Shown in pieces: positions 33,200-42,591 of a stretch of 64,000 nucleotides of DNA. This DNA comes from Selenomonadales bacterium (GTDB taxonomy: Bacteria > Bacillota > UBA994). The stretch is from contig JAGXRZ010000020.1 of assembly GCA_018335585.1 (NCBI GenBank), positions 124,001 to 188,000 of the forward strand, written 5' to 3'. Every line of letters starts with the position of its first letter. Position 1 is the stretch's first letter. Position numbers and translations under genes: made by a program. Below the pieces are notes generated by a model. It did not search any database, was not told where the DNA came from, and saw only the letters and a list, made by a program, of their open reading frames with translations.

Positions 33200-33727
33200 T
33201 TAGTTCGGCACGAGGCGTAGCGCCGGCAACGGCCAGAAAATAAGCATGGCCTTGCCTTTAATCTCGGCTAAAGGGATAAACCCAACTGCCGGGTCGCGCG
33301 AATCGAGGCTGAAATTGCGGTTGTCTCCCATAACGAATACCGTGCCCTCGGGGACCACGACGGGGCCAAAGGTCCCGTGCGTGGGGATACCGAGATACTG
33401 CTCCGTCAGTCTAACCCCATCCACATAGACGTGGTTGTCGCGAGTCTCGACTGTCTGCCCCGCCCCGGCGATAACCCGCTTGATAAAATCGCGGTCGCGG
33501 TCGCGTGGGTAGCGAAACACAACTACGTCAGACGGACTTGGCTCGCCAAAGCGGTAAACGAGCTTGTTCACCAAGACCCGTTCGCCGTGCTGCAGCGAGG
33601 GCTGCATGGACACTCCATCCACGATATACACTTCAATAAGGAAGACGCGAATGATAAGCGCCAAGATAATGGCTAGAGCAAAGGCCTTGCCCCACTCTAG
33701 GACTTCCGTACGCCATGACTTAGGCAT
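33200..33727 (-). CDS. lepB: type I signal peptidase
   Basis: A 175-residue enzyme with one N-terminal membrane helix (about 14-31), catalytic Ser in VDGVSMQPSL, catalytic Lys in RDRDFIKRVIA, and conserved MGDNRNFSLDSRD. It removes signal peptides from secreted proteins on the outer face of the membrane. Placed between rplS and rbgA as in Bacillus sipS-like loci. Confidence 0.96.
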   Translation of the reverse strand: MPKSWRTEVLEWGKAFALAIILALIIRVFLIEVYIVDGVSMQPSLQHGERVLVNKLVYRFGEPSPSDVVVFRYPRDRDRDFIKRVIAGAGQTVETRDNHVYVDGVRLTEQYLGIPTHGTFGPVVVPEGTVFVMGDNRNFSLDSRDPAVGFIPLAEIKGKAMLIFWPLPALRLVPN

Positions 33728-33744
33728 AATAACTCTTTCCTTTT

Positions 33745-34089
33745 TTAGCCGCGAATGTCCCGAATGCGGGCGGCTTTTCCGGTGAGGCTGCGCAGGTAGT
33801 ACAGCTTAGCCCTACGCACACGCCCGCGCCGCATTACTTCGATGCGCTCAATGCGGGGAGAATGTACGGGGAAAATGCGCTCTACCCCAATGCCGTAGGA
33901 TATACGCCGCACGGTAAAGGTCTCGCGTATGCTGCCGCCGTGGCGAGCAATGACCGTACCCTCAAACACCTGGATACGTTCGCGATTACCTTCTACAACT
34001 TTAACGTGCACGCGCACGGTGTCCCCAGGCTTAAAGTCAGGGACATCTGTTCGCAGCTGCATCATCTCAATACTCTTAATCACTTCCAC
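33745..34089 (-). CDS. rplS: 50S ribosomal protein L19
   Basis: A 114-residue protein with [33 protein letters not shown] and [17 protein letters not shown], all L19 signatures. GTG start with AAGGAGG nine bases upstream. It begins one base after the trmD stop. Confidence 0.97.
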   Translation of the reverse strand: MEVIKSIEMMQLRTDVPDFKPGDTVRVHVKVVEGNRERIQVFEGTVIARHGGSIRETFTVRRISYGIGVERIFPVHSPRIERIEVMRRGRVRRAKLYYLRSLTGKAARIRDIRG

Positions 34090-34090
34090 G

Positions 34091-34870
34091 TTAGAAACCC
34101 TCCTTTCTTAGGCTATAAAAATCCGGTGAATCGCCATTGGCTATGGCTAGGCACTCGCGGTCGTACTTGCTGAGCTCACGTTGCAGGAGTTCGGGCCGCT
34201 TCTCTAGCGTTCTACGTAAGGCGTGGCCGCGGCGCCACCTGCTAATCTCTTTATGGTTTCCCGAGAGCAACACTTCCGGTACTGACACGCCGCGAAACTC
34301 CCGCGGTCGCGTATAGTGCGGGTACTCGAGCACCGACTCAGAGGCGAAGGATTCCTCCGCCGTCGACTCAGGACTCCCTAGTACACCCGGCAAGAGCCGA
34401 GCCACACAGTCGATAAGGAGCATCGCCGGCAGTTCGCCACCTGTAAGCACATAGTCGCCGACAGATATCTCTTCATGCACGGCTAGTTGCGTTACGCGGT
34501 GGTCGATACCTTCGTAGTGGCCGCAGATGAGCACAAGGTGCTCCCGCTTCGACAGCTCGGTTGCCCGCGCTTGCGTTAGCACTTGACCTTGCGGGCTCAA
34601 AAGTATAACTCTGCTCTCCAAGTGACCTGCCGCCCTGGCCTGCTCCACCACCGCTTCTACGGCCGCAATCACAGGCTCGGGCTTTAGAACCATTCCCGCC
34701 CCGCCGCCAAAGGGATAGTCGTCGACTACGCGGTGTTTGTCCAAGGCAAAGGCCCTGATGTCTGTGAGCCGCACGTCTAACAGCCCTTGGCTCTGCGCAC
34801 GCTTGAGAATACTCATGTCGGTCACGGCAGCAAACATTTCCGGGAACAAGGTGAGCACATCTACTCTCAC
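34091..34870 (-). CDS. trmD: tRNA (guanine37-N1)-methyltransferase TrmD
   Basis: A 259-residue SPOUT methyltransferase: [45 protein letters not shown] and [15 protein letters not shown] (the trefoil-knot cofactor site). It methylates G37 of tRNAs to prevent frameshifting. The start overlaps the rimM stop. Confidence 0.97.
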   Translation of the reverse strand: MRVDVLTLFPEMFAAVTDMSILKRAQSQGLLDVRLTDIRAFALDKHRVVDDYPFGGGAGMVLKPEPVIAAVEAVVEQARAAGHLESRVILLSPQGQVLTQARATELSKREHLVLICGHYEGIDHRVTQLAVHEEISVGDYVLTGGELPAMLLIDCVARLLPGVLGSPESTAEESFASESVLEYPHYTRPREFRGVSVPEVLLSGNHKEISRWRRGHALRRTLEKRPELLQRELSKYDRECLAIANGDSPDFYSLRKEGF

Positions 34871-35391
34871 GCCTCTTCCTCCAGCCCCACAGGCAGTGTC
34901 ACCGTCATGCGTTGCTGCGCTAGGTCGATTTCTTTAATCGCACTGCGGATGGCCGGCAGCAGTATCTCGCCGCTTGCACCTGCGATGACATAGACATCGT
35001 TGCTCTTTAAGGAAAGGACCTCGCGCACCACGCCAAGTCTTGCTCCGTGTTCGTCGAAGACTTCGAGCCCGACAATTTGAAAGCAGTAGTAGGTATCCGT
35101 CGGCAACGGCAGCACGTCGGCTTGCGCAACCACCAATTGCCCGCCCACCAATTGTTCGGCCTCGGCGCGGCTGTCACAGCCCTCGAACGCCAAAATGTAG
35201 TATCGCCCTTGTTCATGCGCAAAACGCACAGTCAGCCGGCGAAACTCATCCTGACGGCGCCACAACATGCGTTGTCCGGGCATCTCGGCAAACCGCCGTG
35301 GATGGTCGGACAAGGGCTTGACCTTAATCTCCCCCGCTAGGCCGACCGCACCGACTACTTGACCCACACTCACCAGTTCGCTGCTCTGCAT
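34867..35391 (-). CDS. rimM: ribosome maturation factor RimM
   Basis: A 174-residue protein with an N-terminal VGQVVGAVGLAGEIKVKPLS RimM domain and a C-terminal PRC barrel ending LLPAIRSAIKEIDLAQQRMT. It assists 30S head maturation. ATG with AGAGGG upstream. Between khpA and trmD as in most Bacillota. Confidence 0.95.
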   Translation of the reverse strand: MQSSELVSVGQVVGAVGLAGEIKVKPLSDHPRRFAEMPGQRMLWRRQDEFRRLTVRFAHEQGRYYILAFEGCDSRAEAEQLVGGQLVVAQADVLPLPTDTYYCFQIVGLEVFDEHGARLGVVREVLSLKSNDVYVIAGASGEILLPAIRSAIKEIDLAQQRMTVTLPVGLEEEA

Positions 35392-35414
35392 GGAATTCCC
35401 TCTAGATAAAAACT

Positions 35415-35642
35415 TTAGGAGTTTATTTCCACGAAAATGCGCTGGTCAACCGGGGAGGCCGCCTTTACTACCGTGCGGATAGCTTTGGCGATTCGTCCTT
35501 GTTTGCCGATCACTTTGCCGATGTCTTCACTAGCCACCGAAACCTTGAGAATGAGTCCGTCTTCCCCCTGCACTTCTGTCACGTGGACCTTGTCGGGCTC
35601 TGCGACGAGCGACTTGGTGATAAACAACACTAACTCACGCAT
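35415..35642 (-). CDS. khpA: KH-domain RNA-binding protein KhpA
   Basis: A 75-residue protein with the KH loop VIGKQGRIAKAIRTVVKAA (GxxG). It starts MRELVLFITKSLV; the ATG at 35642 has AAGGAGGTG upstream. KhpA proteins bind RNA broadly, often with KhpB/Jag. The rpsP-khpA-rimM-trmD-rplS order is standard. Confidence 0.94.
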   Translation of the reverse strand: MRELVLFITKSLVAEPDKVHVTEVQGEDGLILKVSVASEDIGKVIGKQGRIAKAIRTVVKAASPVDQRIFVEINS

Positions 35643-35655
35643 GAGGGACACCTCC

Positions 35656-35907
35656 TTAGGCTTTCTCGAGGACACCCGCGCGGGTTAAGAGTCCTCGCAC
35701 CGTGTCCGACATTTGGACGCCTGCCTTCAGCCAGTAGTTAATTCTTTCGCGGTCTATCTCGATTACGGCGGGATTCGCTACCGGATTGTAGTAACCGACC
35801 TCCTCGATATTGCGCCCATCCCGCGGTGAGCGAGAATCCGCGACAACCAATCGGTAAAAGGCAGCCTTCTTTGCGCCCATGCGCTTGAGTCGGATTTTTG
35901 TTGCCAT
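35656..35907 (-). CDS. rpsP: 30S ribosomal protein S16
   Basis: An 83-residue protein: [40 protein letters not shown] and YNPVANP are S16 motifs. The ATG at 35907 is preferred because the AAAGGGGGTG site is correctly spaced to it and too close to an upstream GTG. Confidence 0.97.
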   Translation of the reverse strand: MATKIRLKRMGAKKAAFYRLVVADSRSPRDGRNIEEVGYYNPVANPAVIEIDRERINYWLKAGVQMSDTVRGLLTRAGVLEKA

Positions 35908-35945
35908 CAGTTTCACCCCCTTTCAAGTCTTCCCCAAATCTATCC

Positions 35946-37280
35946 CTAAACTAAGGGGAACTTGGATTTCTTGCCGCCACGCTTTCCCATGTCGGTCATC
36001 GCCTTCATCATTTTGCGTGACTGCTCAAACTGCTTTAGCAGGCGGTTGACATCCTGCACCGATGTCCCACTGCCTAGTGCGATGCGCTTGCGTCTGCTGC
36101 CGTCGATAATCTCGGGGCGTTGGCGCTCCTTGGTAGTCATGGAGAAAATCATCGCCTCGACGCGTTTGAGCTCGCGCTCATCAAGCTGAAGCCCCTTAAG
36201 CTGCTGCGCCTGCGCTAGGCCGGGAATCATCCCAAGCAGCTGGTCTAACGGCCCTATATTGCGCATTTGCTGTAATTGTCCGAGAAAGTCCTCCAAGGTG
36301 AACGTCTGCGAGCGCAACTTGCGCTCTAGCTCTGCCGCCCGCTTGACGTCAAACACTTCTTCTGCCTTCTCAATCAGCGACAGCACATCACCCATGCCCA
36401 GAATGCGGGAGGCCATGCGTTCGGGGTGAAAAACTTCGAGAGCGTCAAGCTTCTCCCCCACGCCGATGTACTTTATGGGTTTGCCGGTAACAGCCTTGAT
36501 GGAGAGCGCAGCTCCGCCGCGCGCATCGCCGTCTAGCTTGGTCATAATGATGCCGTCAATGGACAGCGCTTTGTCAAAGGACTCCGCCACCGTCACGGCA
36601 TCCTGCCCGGTCATACCGTCAACCACGAGCAAGACCTCGTGGGGCTGCACTGCCGTATAGATGTCTTTTAGCTCCTGCATTAGCCGCTCGTCTATGTGTA
36701 GGCGCCCGGCTGTATCTATGATGACTAAGTCGCGCCCTTGGCGCATGGCGTTTTCCTTGGCCAGACGCGCAATTTCCACCGCATTCTTGCTCTCGCGCAT
36801 GGAGAAGACGGGAATGTCGAGTTGGCGCCCGAGCGTCTCTAATTGGTCTATGGCTGCGGGTCGGTATATGTCGCACGCTACAAGTAAAGGGTGCCGTCCG
36901 CTCTTACGCAAGAGACGCGCGAGTTTCCCGGCTTGCGTGGTCTTGCCCGAACCTTGTAGCCCAACTAACATCAGTACGGAAGGCGGATTAGCCGAAAGAT
37001 TGATACGGCTCGCACTGCCGCCAAGCAACTTGATTAACTCCTCGTGCACAATCTTGATAACGTGTTGTCCGGGAGTAAGGCTCTCGAATACTTCTTGGCC
37101 GATAGCGCGTTCTTTTACCGCGGCGACAAAGTCGCGTACTACCTTAAGGTTGACGTCTGCCTCTAGCAGAGCCATACGCACTTCACGCAGTGTTTCGGTA
37201 ACGTCTTGTTCGGTAAGCTTACCCTTGCCGCGCAATTTCTTGAAGGTTGCCTGCAATCGTTCGCCAAGAATCTTGAACAT
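35946..37280 (-). CDS. ffh: signal recognition particle protein Ffh
   Basis: A 444-residue GTPase. P-loop GLQGSGKT at 107-114, DTAGR and TKLDGDARGG in the G domain, and a methionine-bearing M domain with GDVLSLIEKAEE and a basic SRRKRIALGSGTSVQDVNRL helix that binds SRP RNA. With FtsY, also here, it targets membrane proteins. It follows ylxM by ten bases. Confidence 0.97.
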   Translation of the reverse strand: MFKILGERLQATFKKLRGKGKLTEQDVTETLREVRMALLEADVNLKVVRDFVAAVKERAIGQEVFESLTPGQHVIKIVHEELIKLLGGSASRINLSANPPSVLMLVGLQGSGKTTQAGKLARLLRKSGRHPLLVACDIYRPAAIDQLETLGRQLDIPVFSMRESKNAVEIARLAKENAMRQGRDLVIIDTAGRLHIDERLMQELKDIYTAVQPHEVLLVVDGMTGQDAVTVAESFDKALSIDGIIMTKLDGDARGGAALSIKAVTGKPIKYIGVGEKLDALEVFHPERMASRILGMGDVLSLIEKAEEVFDVKRAAELERKLRSQTFTLEDFLGQLQQMRNIGPLDQLLGMIPGLAQAQQLKGLQLDERELKRVEAMIFSMTTKERQRPEIIDGSRRKRIALGSGTSVQDVNRLLKQFEQSRKMMKAMTDMGKRGGKKSKFPLV

Positions 37281-37290
37281 GCCAAACCTC

Positions 37291-37632
37291 CTACGTGATG
37301 AGTTTCTCTAGGAGCGCCAAGACCTCGGGAGTCATCCCTTGCAGGCACAGGTCCCGCAAATGTCTCAGTTCGTTTTGTTGCTCTGTAAAACGTGCCAATA
37401 GCCCAAGTTTTTCTTCATAGTTTGTTAATGCCTGCTCTGCACGCCGCACGGTGTCGTGCACAGCTTGGCGGCTGATATTTAGCTCCGACGCTATCTCTCC
37501 TAAGGAGAGGTTCTCGGCAAAGTAGAGGCGGCAGGCAAGCAGTTGACGCTCTGTAAGTAAGCCCCCGTAAAAGTCTAGGAGCAGCCCCATCTGCACAAAC
37601 TCCGGCACCACAGGTCCTTCACTCTGCGTCAT
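37291..37632 (-). CDS. ylxM: YlxM family DNA-binding protein
   Basis: About 113 residues with a helix-turn-helix, LLACRLYFAENLSLGEIASE then LNISRQAVHDTVRRAE, as in sigma-factor region 4. YlxM proteins are encoded just upstream of ffh in Bacillota and are thought to modulate SRP function or expression. The ATG at 37632 has AGGGGGTG six bases upstream. It has its own strong promoter. Confidence 0.93.
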   Translation of the reverse strand: MTQSEGPVVPEFVQMGLLLDFYGGLLTERQLLACRLYFAENLSLGEIASELNISRQAVHDTVRRAEQALTNYEEKLGLLARFTEQQNELRHLRDLCLQGMTPEVLALLEKLIT

Positions 37633-37659
37633 GCCGTACACCCCCTATTAGACCTCGTT

Positions 37660-37688
37660 AGCATAGCAAAGGCACAGGCGGCTGTCAA
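37660..37688 (-). promoter_or_regulatory. sigma-A promoter of the ylxM-ffh operon
   Basis: TTGACA-N17-TATGCT: a perfect -35 and good spacing. The -35 hexamer is part of the 3' arm of the preceding hairpin. The -10 is 28 bases from the ylxM ATG. Confidence 0.75.
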
Positions 37689-37710
37689 GCAGTTTTACTT
37701 GACAGCCGCC
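37677..37710 (-). terminator. long hairpin between ftsY and ylxM, probable terminator
   Basis: A perfect 13-base-pair stem (GGCGGCTGTCAAG with its complement) around an 8-base loop, 18 bases past the ftsY stop. No T tract follows, so termination efficiency is uncertain. One arm contains the TTGACA of the next promoter. Confidence 0.6.
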
Positions 37711-37727
37711 GTCGCTACACCGCGTAG

Positions 37728-38633
37728 CTAGGAAAGGAGCGCCGCCGCAAATTCCTGTGGATCGAAGGGACGCAAGTCCTGCGCTCTTTCCCCTACCCCG
37801 ATAAGCTTTATCGGAACCTTCTGCTCCTCTTGTATGGCTAAGACAATGCCGCCTTTAGCCGTGCCGTCAAGCTTAGTTAAGATAATGCCCGTAAGGGGCA
37901 CAATCTCCGCAAACTCCCGCACTTGCGTGAGGGCGTTTTGGCCGGTAGTGGCATCGACGACGAGCAAAATTTCTTGCAGCGCCCCCGGCGCTTCACGCTC
38001 AATAATGCGGCGCACTTTGCCGAGTTCCTGCATTAGGTTGGTTTTGTTATGCAAGCGGCCGGCGGTGTCTACAAGCAAAAGGTCGATGCCCTTAGCGCGC
38101 GCGGAGTGTAAGGCGTCATAGACCACGGCGGCAGGGTCTCCGCCTGCGGCATGGGCAACGACCTGTACGCCGGCGCGTTCACCCCAAATCTCGAGCTGGT
38201 GTGCGGCTGCGGCGCGGAAAGTATCGCCGGCCGCTAGCATAACTTTTAGTCCCTGCTCGCGGTAAGATTGCGCTAGTTTCCCGATGCTCGTCGTCTTGCC
38301 AACACCGTTGACACCCACTACGAGAAAGACATTGAGTTTTCCCGATTGCAGAAGAACCTCGCGGCGCTTGCCAAATCGCTCCGAGATAATCTCTTGTAGC
38401 AGCGGGCGTATTAAGTGGCCTTCCTTTACTTTTCTCTGGTTAGCTAACTTGCGGAGTTCTGCGACGAGCCTAGCACTCGCCGCTACGCCTACGTCGTGTA
38501 GTATCAGCAGTTCCTCTAACTCCTCGTAGAGAGACTCGTCAATCGCTCGCCCTGTTATCAGCGTGTCAAGTTTAGCGACAAACTTTTCACGCGTCTTGGT
38601 AAGACTATCTGCTAACTTCTGCATAAAGCCCAT
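37728..38633 (-). CDS. ftsY: SRP receptor FtsY
   Basis: About 301 residues with a short N-terminus lacking the acidic A domain of E. coli. NG domain motifs: [53 protein letters not shown] and [10 protein letters not shown]. It receives SRP-ribosome complexes at the membrane. The ATG at 38633 has AGGAG eight bases upstream. Follows smc, the usual smc-ftsY pair. Confidence 0.96.
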   Translation of the reverse strand: MGFMQKLADSLTKTREKFVAKLDTLITGRAIDESLYEELEELLILHDVGVAASARLVAELRKLANQRKVKEGHLIRPLLQEIISERFGKRREVLLQSGKLNVFLVVGVNGVGKTTSIGKLAQSYREQGLKVMLAAGDTFRAAAAHQLEIWGERAGVQVVAHAAGGDPAAVVYDALHSARAKGIDLLLVDTAGRLHNKTNLMQELGKVRRIIEREAPGALQEILLVVDATTGQNALTQVREFAEIVPLTGIILTKLDGTAKGGIVLAIQEEQKVPIKLIGVGERAQDLRPFDPQEFAAALLS

Positions 38634-38644
38634 GCGTTCCACTC

Positions 38645-41600
38645 CTATGCTCCTGCTATCTCCGATACTTTAACGGCAAGGACTTTTGACACGCCCTCTT
38701 CTCGCATTGTAACACCGTACAGCATATCTGCGGCCATCATCGTGCCGCGGGTATGGGTAATCATGAGAAACTGCGTATTCGCGCACAGCTCGCGCAGCAC
38801 GGCAATTAGCCTCTCCACATTGGCCTCGTCAAGCGGCGCGTCAATTTCGTCTAGCACGCAAAACGGCGTGGGCTTAACCTTAAGCACCGCACAGAGCAAG
38901 GACAGCGCTACGAGCGCGCGCTCGCCGCCGGATAGCAGGGTAATGCTTTGGAGGCGCTTGCCAGGTGGTTGAACGTCGACTTCGATGCCCGATTCAAGCG
39001 GGCGCCCGGGTTCGCTAAGGTATATCCTGGCTGTGGCACCGCCGAAGAGCCGCGCCGCAACGTCGCTGAACGCCTTTTGAATCGAGCTAAACCCGGCCAA
39101 GAATCTCTCGCCCATCACCTGGTCTAACTCGGCCATAACCCCCCGCAGATGCTGTTCTGCCTGACGACAATCATCTTGCTCGCGCGCGAGGAAACTAATG
39201 CGCTCACCGAGCCGCTCACTCTCCGCAATCGCCGCAACGCGCACCGGTCCAAGCTCTGCTAGTGCCTTGTCTAGCTCGGCGATTCGCGTTTCCGCCTCGC
39301 TCCGGCTTGAGAGCGTGCTGCTTAGACCTTCCGCACAAGGGTACTTTTGCTTGAGCTTAGCCTTAAGGAAATCCTCCTCGGCGGCAACCCTCTCTAAGCG
39401 CAGTTCGATGTTGTGCACCTTCTGGCGGGCGCTGTTAAGCTCGTTTTGCAGCCGAACCAGAGTGGACTGCAAGTTCGCCTGTAGCGCTGTATGCTGGGCC
39501 TGTCGCGCGCGTCCGTCTTCTACTTGCGCCGTTAGCGCCTCTACCCGACTCAGCAGGTCGCTAATCTCAGCCCGAAGCGCCTGCATGCGTTCTGTTAGGT
39601 TCTTCTCTGTGAGTGCGACTTCTGCTACTTCTCGCTCTGCTTCTTTTTGGCGCTCACACGCCGACTCTAGGCTCTCCTTACGCTCCGCGACCTGTAGCGC
39701 GGCTAACGCTACCTGTGATTCCAGGCGGGCAATTTCAACCGCTAACTCGAGGCGCCGCAGAGATGTTTTGGCGTGCATCTCGGAGAGCTCTGCCTCAATG
39801 CGGAGCGCTTCCTCCCTTGCCGCAGCCAACTCCACAAGTTCCACACGCAGGTTTTCTGATTCGGCAGCCACGCGTTGGCATTCGTCCTTGTGGTGCGACA
39901 CGTCTTCGCTACACACTCGGGCCGCATCCGCTAGAAACCACTGCTCCTCCGCGAGCCGCGCACTTGCCTGCTGGAGCTGCCGCTCTTCGCTTTCTAGGCG
40001 TAGAACTTCGTCTAATAGTTTGCGTACACTTGCCGCTACTTGCTCTGCTTGCCTACGCACTTCCGCCAGCTCCGTGGCGATAGCTTGACCCCGCGAGCGA
40101 TTCTCTTCCCAGATGTTCGCGGCACTCTCTAGCTCACGGCGACGCGACAATAGCCAGGCCTGACGTTCGGGGCGACTGCCACCGGTTATCGAGCCTCCCG
40201 GCATAACAACATCGCCGTCAAGCGTCACGATGCGCCACGTGTAGCCGGTGAGTCCGGCTACTTGGGATGCACATTCGAGGGTATCGCAGACTAGGACGTT
40301 ACCTAGCGTGTGTCTGACCACAGGCGAAAGCGCGGCAGGGCATTTCACTAGTTCTACCGCGCGGCCAATGCACCCAGACACAGCGGCCGCCCGCGCCGGC
40401 AACTCCCGCGCGTCCCGCGGCCGTAAGGTGTCAAGTGGATAAAAGGTGGCGCGGCCTTGTCCTTTGTCTTTGAGCACAGCAATGGCTCGCTTGGCTGTAG
40501 CCTCGGTATCCGTGACGATGTCGCCTACCTGTGCGCCTAGCGCGACCTCGATAGCGACTTCATACCGCTCCTCCGTACTGATGAGCTTGCCAAGTGCGCC
40601 CATAACTCCGTTCATGTTCATGCCTAACACGTAGCGCGCTCCGCGGCTTAGCCCATCCTGCTGCCGCTCACTAGCCTCGAGGGCGCGCAGGCGAGCGTGT
40701 GCGCCTTGGCCTTCGGCTTCCACGCGCATGCGCTCTCGCTCGAGGGCGGTCGCTTGGCCCTCAAGCTTCCTGGCCTGCGCTAGGGCGTCCGTGTGTCTGT
40801 CCTTAGCCTGTGCGAGTGCTAGCGTAAGGGTTTGACGCTCCTGCTCCCGCTTTTGCTGCTCTAGACTCAGGCGTTCTAACTTGCCAAGCAGAGCGGCGTG
40901 CTGTTCTGACTTGCCAGAGAGCGATTCCGCCAAGACCTGCGCTTGCTTTTCGCGCTCGGCTATTGCCCCGCGCACCTCATGGATGCGCTCCTCTACTCTG
41001 TTTAGGTCGGTTGCCTGCCCTCTCTCACCGCTAGCTCTTTGCTCTGCAGCATCAGGCAAATCCTGCTTGGCGGCAGTTTTTTCACTTAGGCTTTGTGCAT
41101 AGCCACGGAGCTCGTCTTCCGCCTGCGACAGGTCTTGTGCGAGTTTGTCCTCTTCGCGCCGAAGTCGTTCTTGCAGCGACGTGACTTGCTGTAAGCGAGA
41201 AAGTGCGCGCGCGTGCTCTGCCGTCGTGTCTGCTAACCGCTCACTGCGCTGCTCGCGTAGCAGGGTGTGCTGCAGAAGATCGCGCTCAGCGTCTCGTAGC
41301 GCTGCCAAATCGACACTCGCGGCTAGTGAGCTACCGGCTTGTTCTGCTTCGTGCAAATTCAGGCGCGACTCAAGGTGGGTGACCTCGTCGCATACGCGCT
41401 CTCGTTGCCCTTGCAGCATTTGTCGCTGCCGCTCGGCTAGGGCTACTTCGTACAACAATAGTTCTCTTTCGTATGTGTCGCGCTCCTGCGTCAGGTCAAG
41501 GTAGTGCTTAGCGCGCTTTGCTTCCCCTACGAGCGGTTCGAGCTGCGATTCTAGCTCCCATGCAATATCTTGAATGCGGCGCAAGTTGGAAGCTGTGTCA

Positions 41601-42145
41601 CTTAAGCGCGCCTCTGTTTCTTTCTTGCGCAGCTTATACCGGGAAATGCCCGTGGCTTCTTCGAATATTACGCGGCGGTTGCGCGGGTCGGCGCTAAGTA
41701 TTTCTTCAATGCGGCCCTGACCGACAAAGGAATAGGACTCCTTGCCGATGCCGGTGTCAAGAAACATCTCAGCGATGTCCCGCAGCCTACAGAGCTTGCG
41801 ATTAATGAAATACTCGGCCTCACCGGAACGATACACGCGGCGGGTGATAGCCACTTCGCTGATGTCTAGCGGCAACCGCCTACTGCTGTTGTCGAAGATA
41901 AGCGTCACTTCGGCCAGTCCGACGCCTTTGCGCTTGGCTGTCCCACAAAAGATGACGTCATCCATGCGCGTGCCGCGCAAGAGCTTGGCAGACTGCTCGC
42001 CGAGCACCCATTTTACGGCCTCGGCCAGATTACTTTTGCCGCTCCCATTAGGCCCGACAACAGCGGTGAGTCCTTCGCCTAGCTCAAACTCAGTTCTATC
42101 GGCAAAAGACTTAAACCCGCTGATCTCGATGCGTTTCATCCTCAT
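38645..42145 (-). CDS. smc: chromosome partition protein SMC
   Basis: A 1166-residue SMC protein: N-terminal ISGFKSFADRTEFELGEG and P-loop VGPNGSGKSNLAEAVK, two long coiled coils around a hinge near 500-660 (RGARYVLGMNMNGVMGALG), and the C-terminal signature TLLSGGERALVALSLL with Walker B FCVLDEIDAPLDEANV. It organises and segregates the chromosome. Two close in-frame ATG codons could start it; neither has a strong ribosome site. Confidence 0.97.
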   Translation of the reverse strand: MRMKRIEISGFKSFADRTEFELGEGLTAVVGPNGSGKSNLAEAVKWVLGEQSAKLLRGTRMDDVIFCGTAKRKGVGLAEVTLIFDNSSRRLPLDISEVAITRRVYRSGEAEYFINRKLCRLRDIAEMFLDTGIGKESYSFVGQGRIEEILSADPRNRRVIFEEATGISRYKLRKKETEARLSDTASNLRRIQDIAWELESQLEPLVGEAKRAKHYLDLTQERDTYERELLLYEVALAERQRQMLQGQRERVCDEVTHLESRLNLHEAEQAGSSLAASVDLAALRDAERDLLQHTLLREQRSERLADTTAEHARALSRLQQVTSLQERLRREEDKLAQDLSQAEDELRGYAQSLSEKTAAKQDLPDAAEQRASGERGQATDLNRVEERIHEVRGAIAEREKQAQVLAESLSGKSEQHAALLGKLERLSLEQQKREQERQTLTLALAQAKDRHTDALAQARKLEGQATALERERMRVEAEGQGAHARLRALEASERQQDGLSRGARYVLGMNMNGVMGALGKLISTEERYEVAIEVALGAQVGDIVTDTEATAKRAIAVLKDKGQGRATFYPLDTLRPRDARELPARAAAVSGCIGRAVELVKCPAALSPVVRHTLGNVLVCDTLECASQVAGLTGYTWRIVTLDGDVVMPGGSITGGSRPERQAWLLSRRRELESAANIWEENRSRGQAIATELAEVRRQAEQVAASVRKLLDEVLRLESEERQLQQASARLAEEQWFLADAARVCSEDVSHHKDECQRVAAESENLRVELVELAAAREEALRIEAELSEMHAKTSLRRLELAVEIARLESQVALAALQVAERKESLESACERQKEAEREVAEVALTEKNLTERMQALRAEISDLLSRVEALTAQVEDGRARQAQHTALQANLQSTLVRLQNELNSARQKVHNIELRLERVAAEEDFLKAKLKQKYPCAEGLSSTLSSRSEAETRIAELDKALAELGPVRVAAIAESERLGERISFLAREQDDCRQAEQHLRGVMAELDQVMGERFLAGFSSIQKAFSDVAARLFGGATARIYLSEPGRPLESGIEVDVQPPGKRLQSITLLSGGERALVALSLLCAVLKVKPTPFCVLDEIDAPLDEANVERLIAVLRELCANTQFLMITHTRGTMMAADMLYGVTMREEGVSKVLAVKVSEIAGA

Positions 42146-42201
42146 AGCGTCGCCCCCTCACCCATTCATTGTAGCAAAATCTACAGGAAACCACACGCGA
42201 C

Positions 42202-42230
42202 AAAACACCTGCTGCCGCGCAGCAGGTGTG
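42202..42230 (-). terminator. rho-independent terminator after spoVS
   Basis: An 11-base-pair perfect stem (ACACCTGCTGC and complement, CGC loop) followed by TTTTG on the minus strand, 16 bases past the spoVS stop. It separates the plsX-to-spoVS unit from smc. Confidence 0.85.
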
Positions 42231-42245
42231 TGTCTACACCAGAGT

Positions 42246-42512
42246 CTATTTCGGCTCTACGATGAAGCGAATAGCTGTGCGCTCCTCCCCTTCGATATAG
42301 ATGTCGGCAAAAGCGGGCGTGGTCACCAGATTAAGGCCGTTCGCTGCGACAAATCCTCTGCAGATGGCGATAGCTTTCACCGCCTGGTTGACTGCTCCTG
42401 CTCCCACCGCTTGCAGTTCCGCAGTGCCCCGTTCCCTGAGCACAGCCGCCAACGCACCGGCGACGGATTTTGGACTTGAGTTGGCCGAAACTTTCAATAC
42501 ATCCAACTGCAT
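42246..42512 (-). CDS. spoVS: stage V sporulation protein S
   Basis: An 88-residue SpoVS with LKVSANSSPKSVAGALAAVL, GAGAVNQAVKAIAI and a C-terminal AIRFIVEPK; the family is almost invariant and this copy fits along its length. In Bacillus it is needed for later sporulation stages and is sigma-H controlled; I found no clear sigma-H site here. The ribosome site AGAGGGGGAG directly precedes the ATG. Confidence 0.95.
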   Translation of the reverse strand: MQLDVLKVSANSSPKSVAGALAAVLRERGTAELQAVGAGAVNQAVKAIAICRGFVAANGLNLVTTPAFADIYIEGEERTAIRFIVEPK

Positions 42513-42591
42513 CTCCCCCTCTACTGCGCTTAAAGCACCCTTGGGTTAGCCACAGTTATCTATATGCTTTTTAGGCGGCAGTCTTGCTTAG

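Noticed and set aside
34060-34095. L19 leader RNA
   Set aside because: Only one base separates trmD and rplS, leaving no room for a separate leader.
39198-40088. Open frame of 296 codons on the plus strand opposite smc
   Set aside because: It is a Ser/Arg-rich mirror of the smc coiled coil with no ribosome site; the smc frame is conserved.
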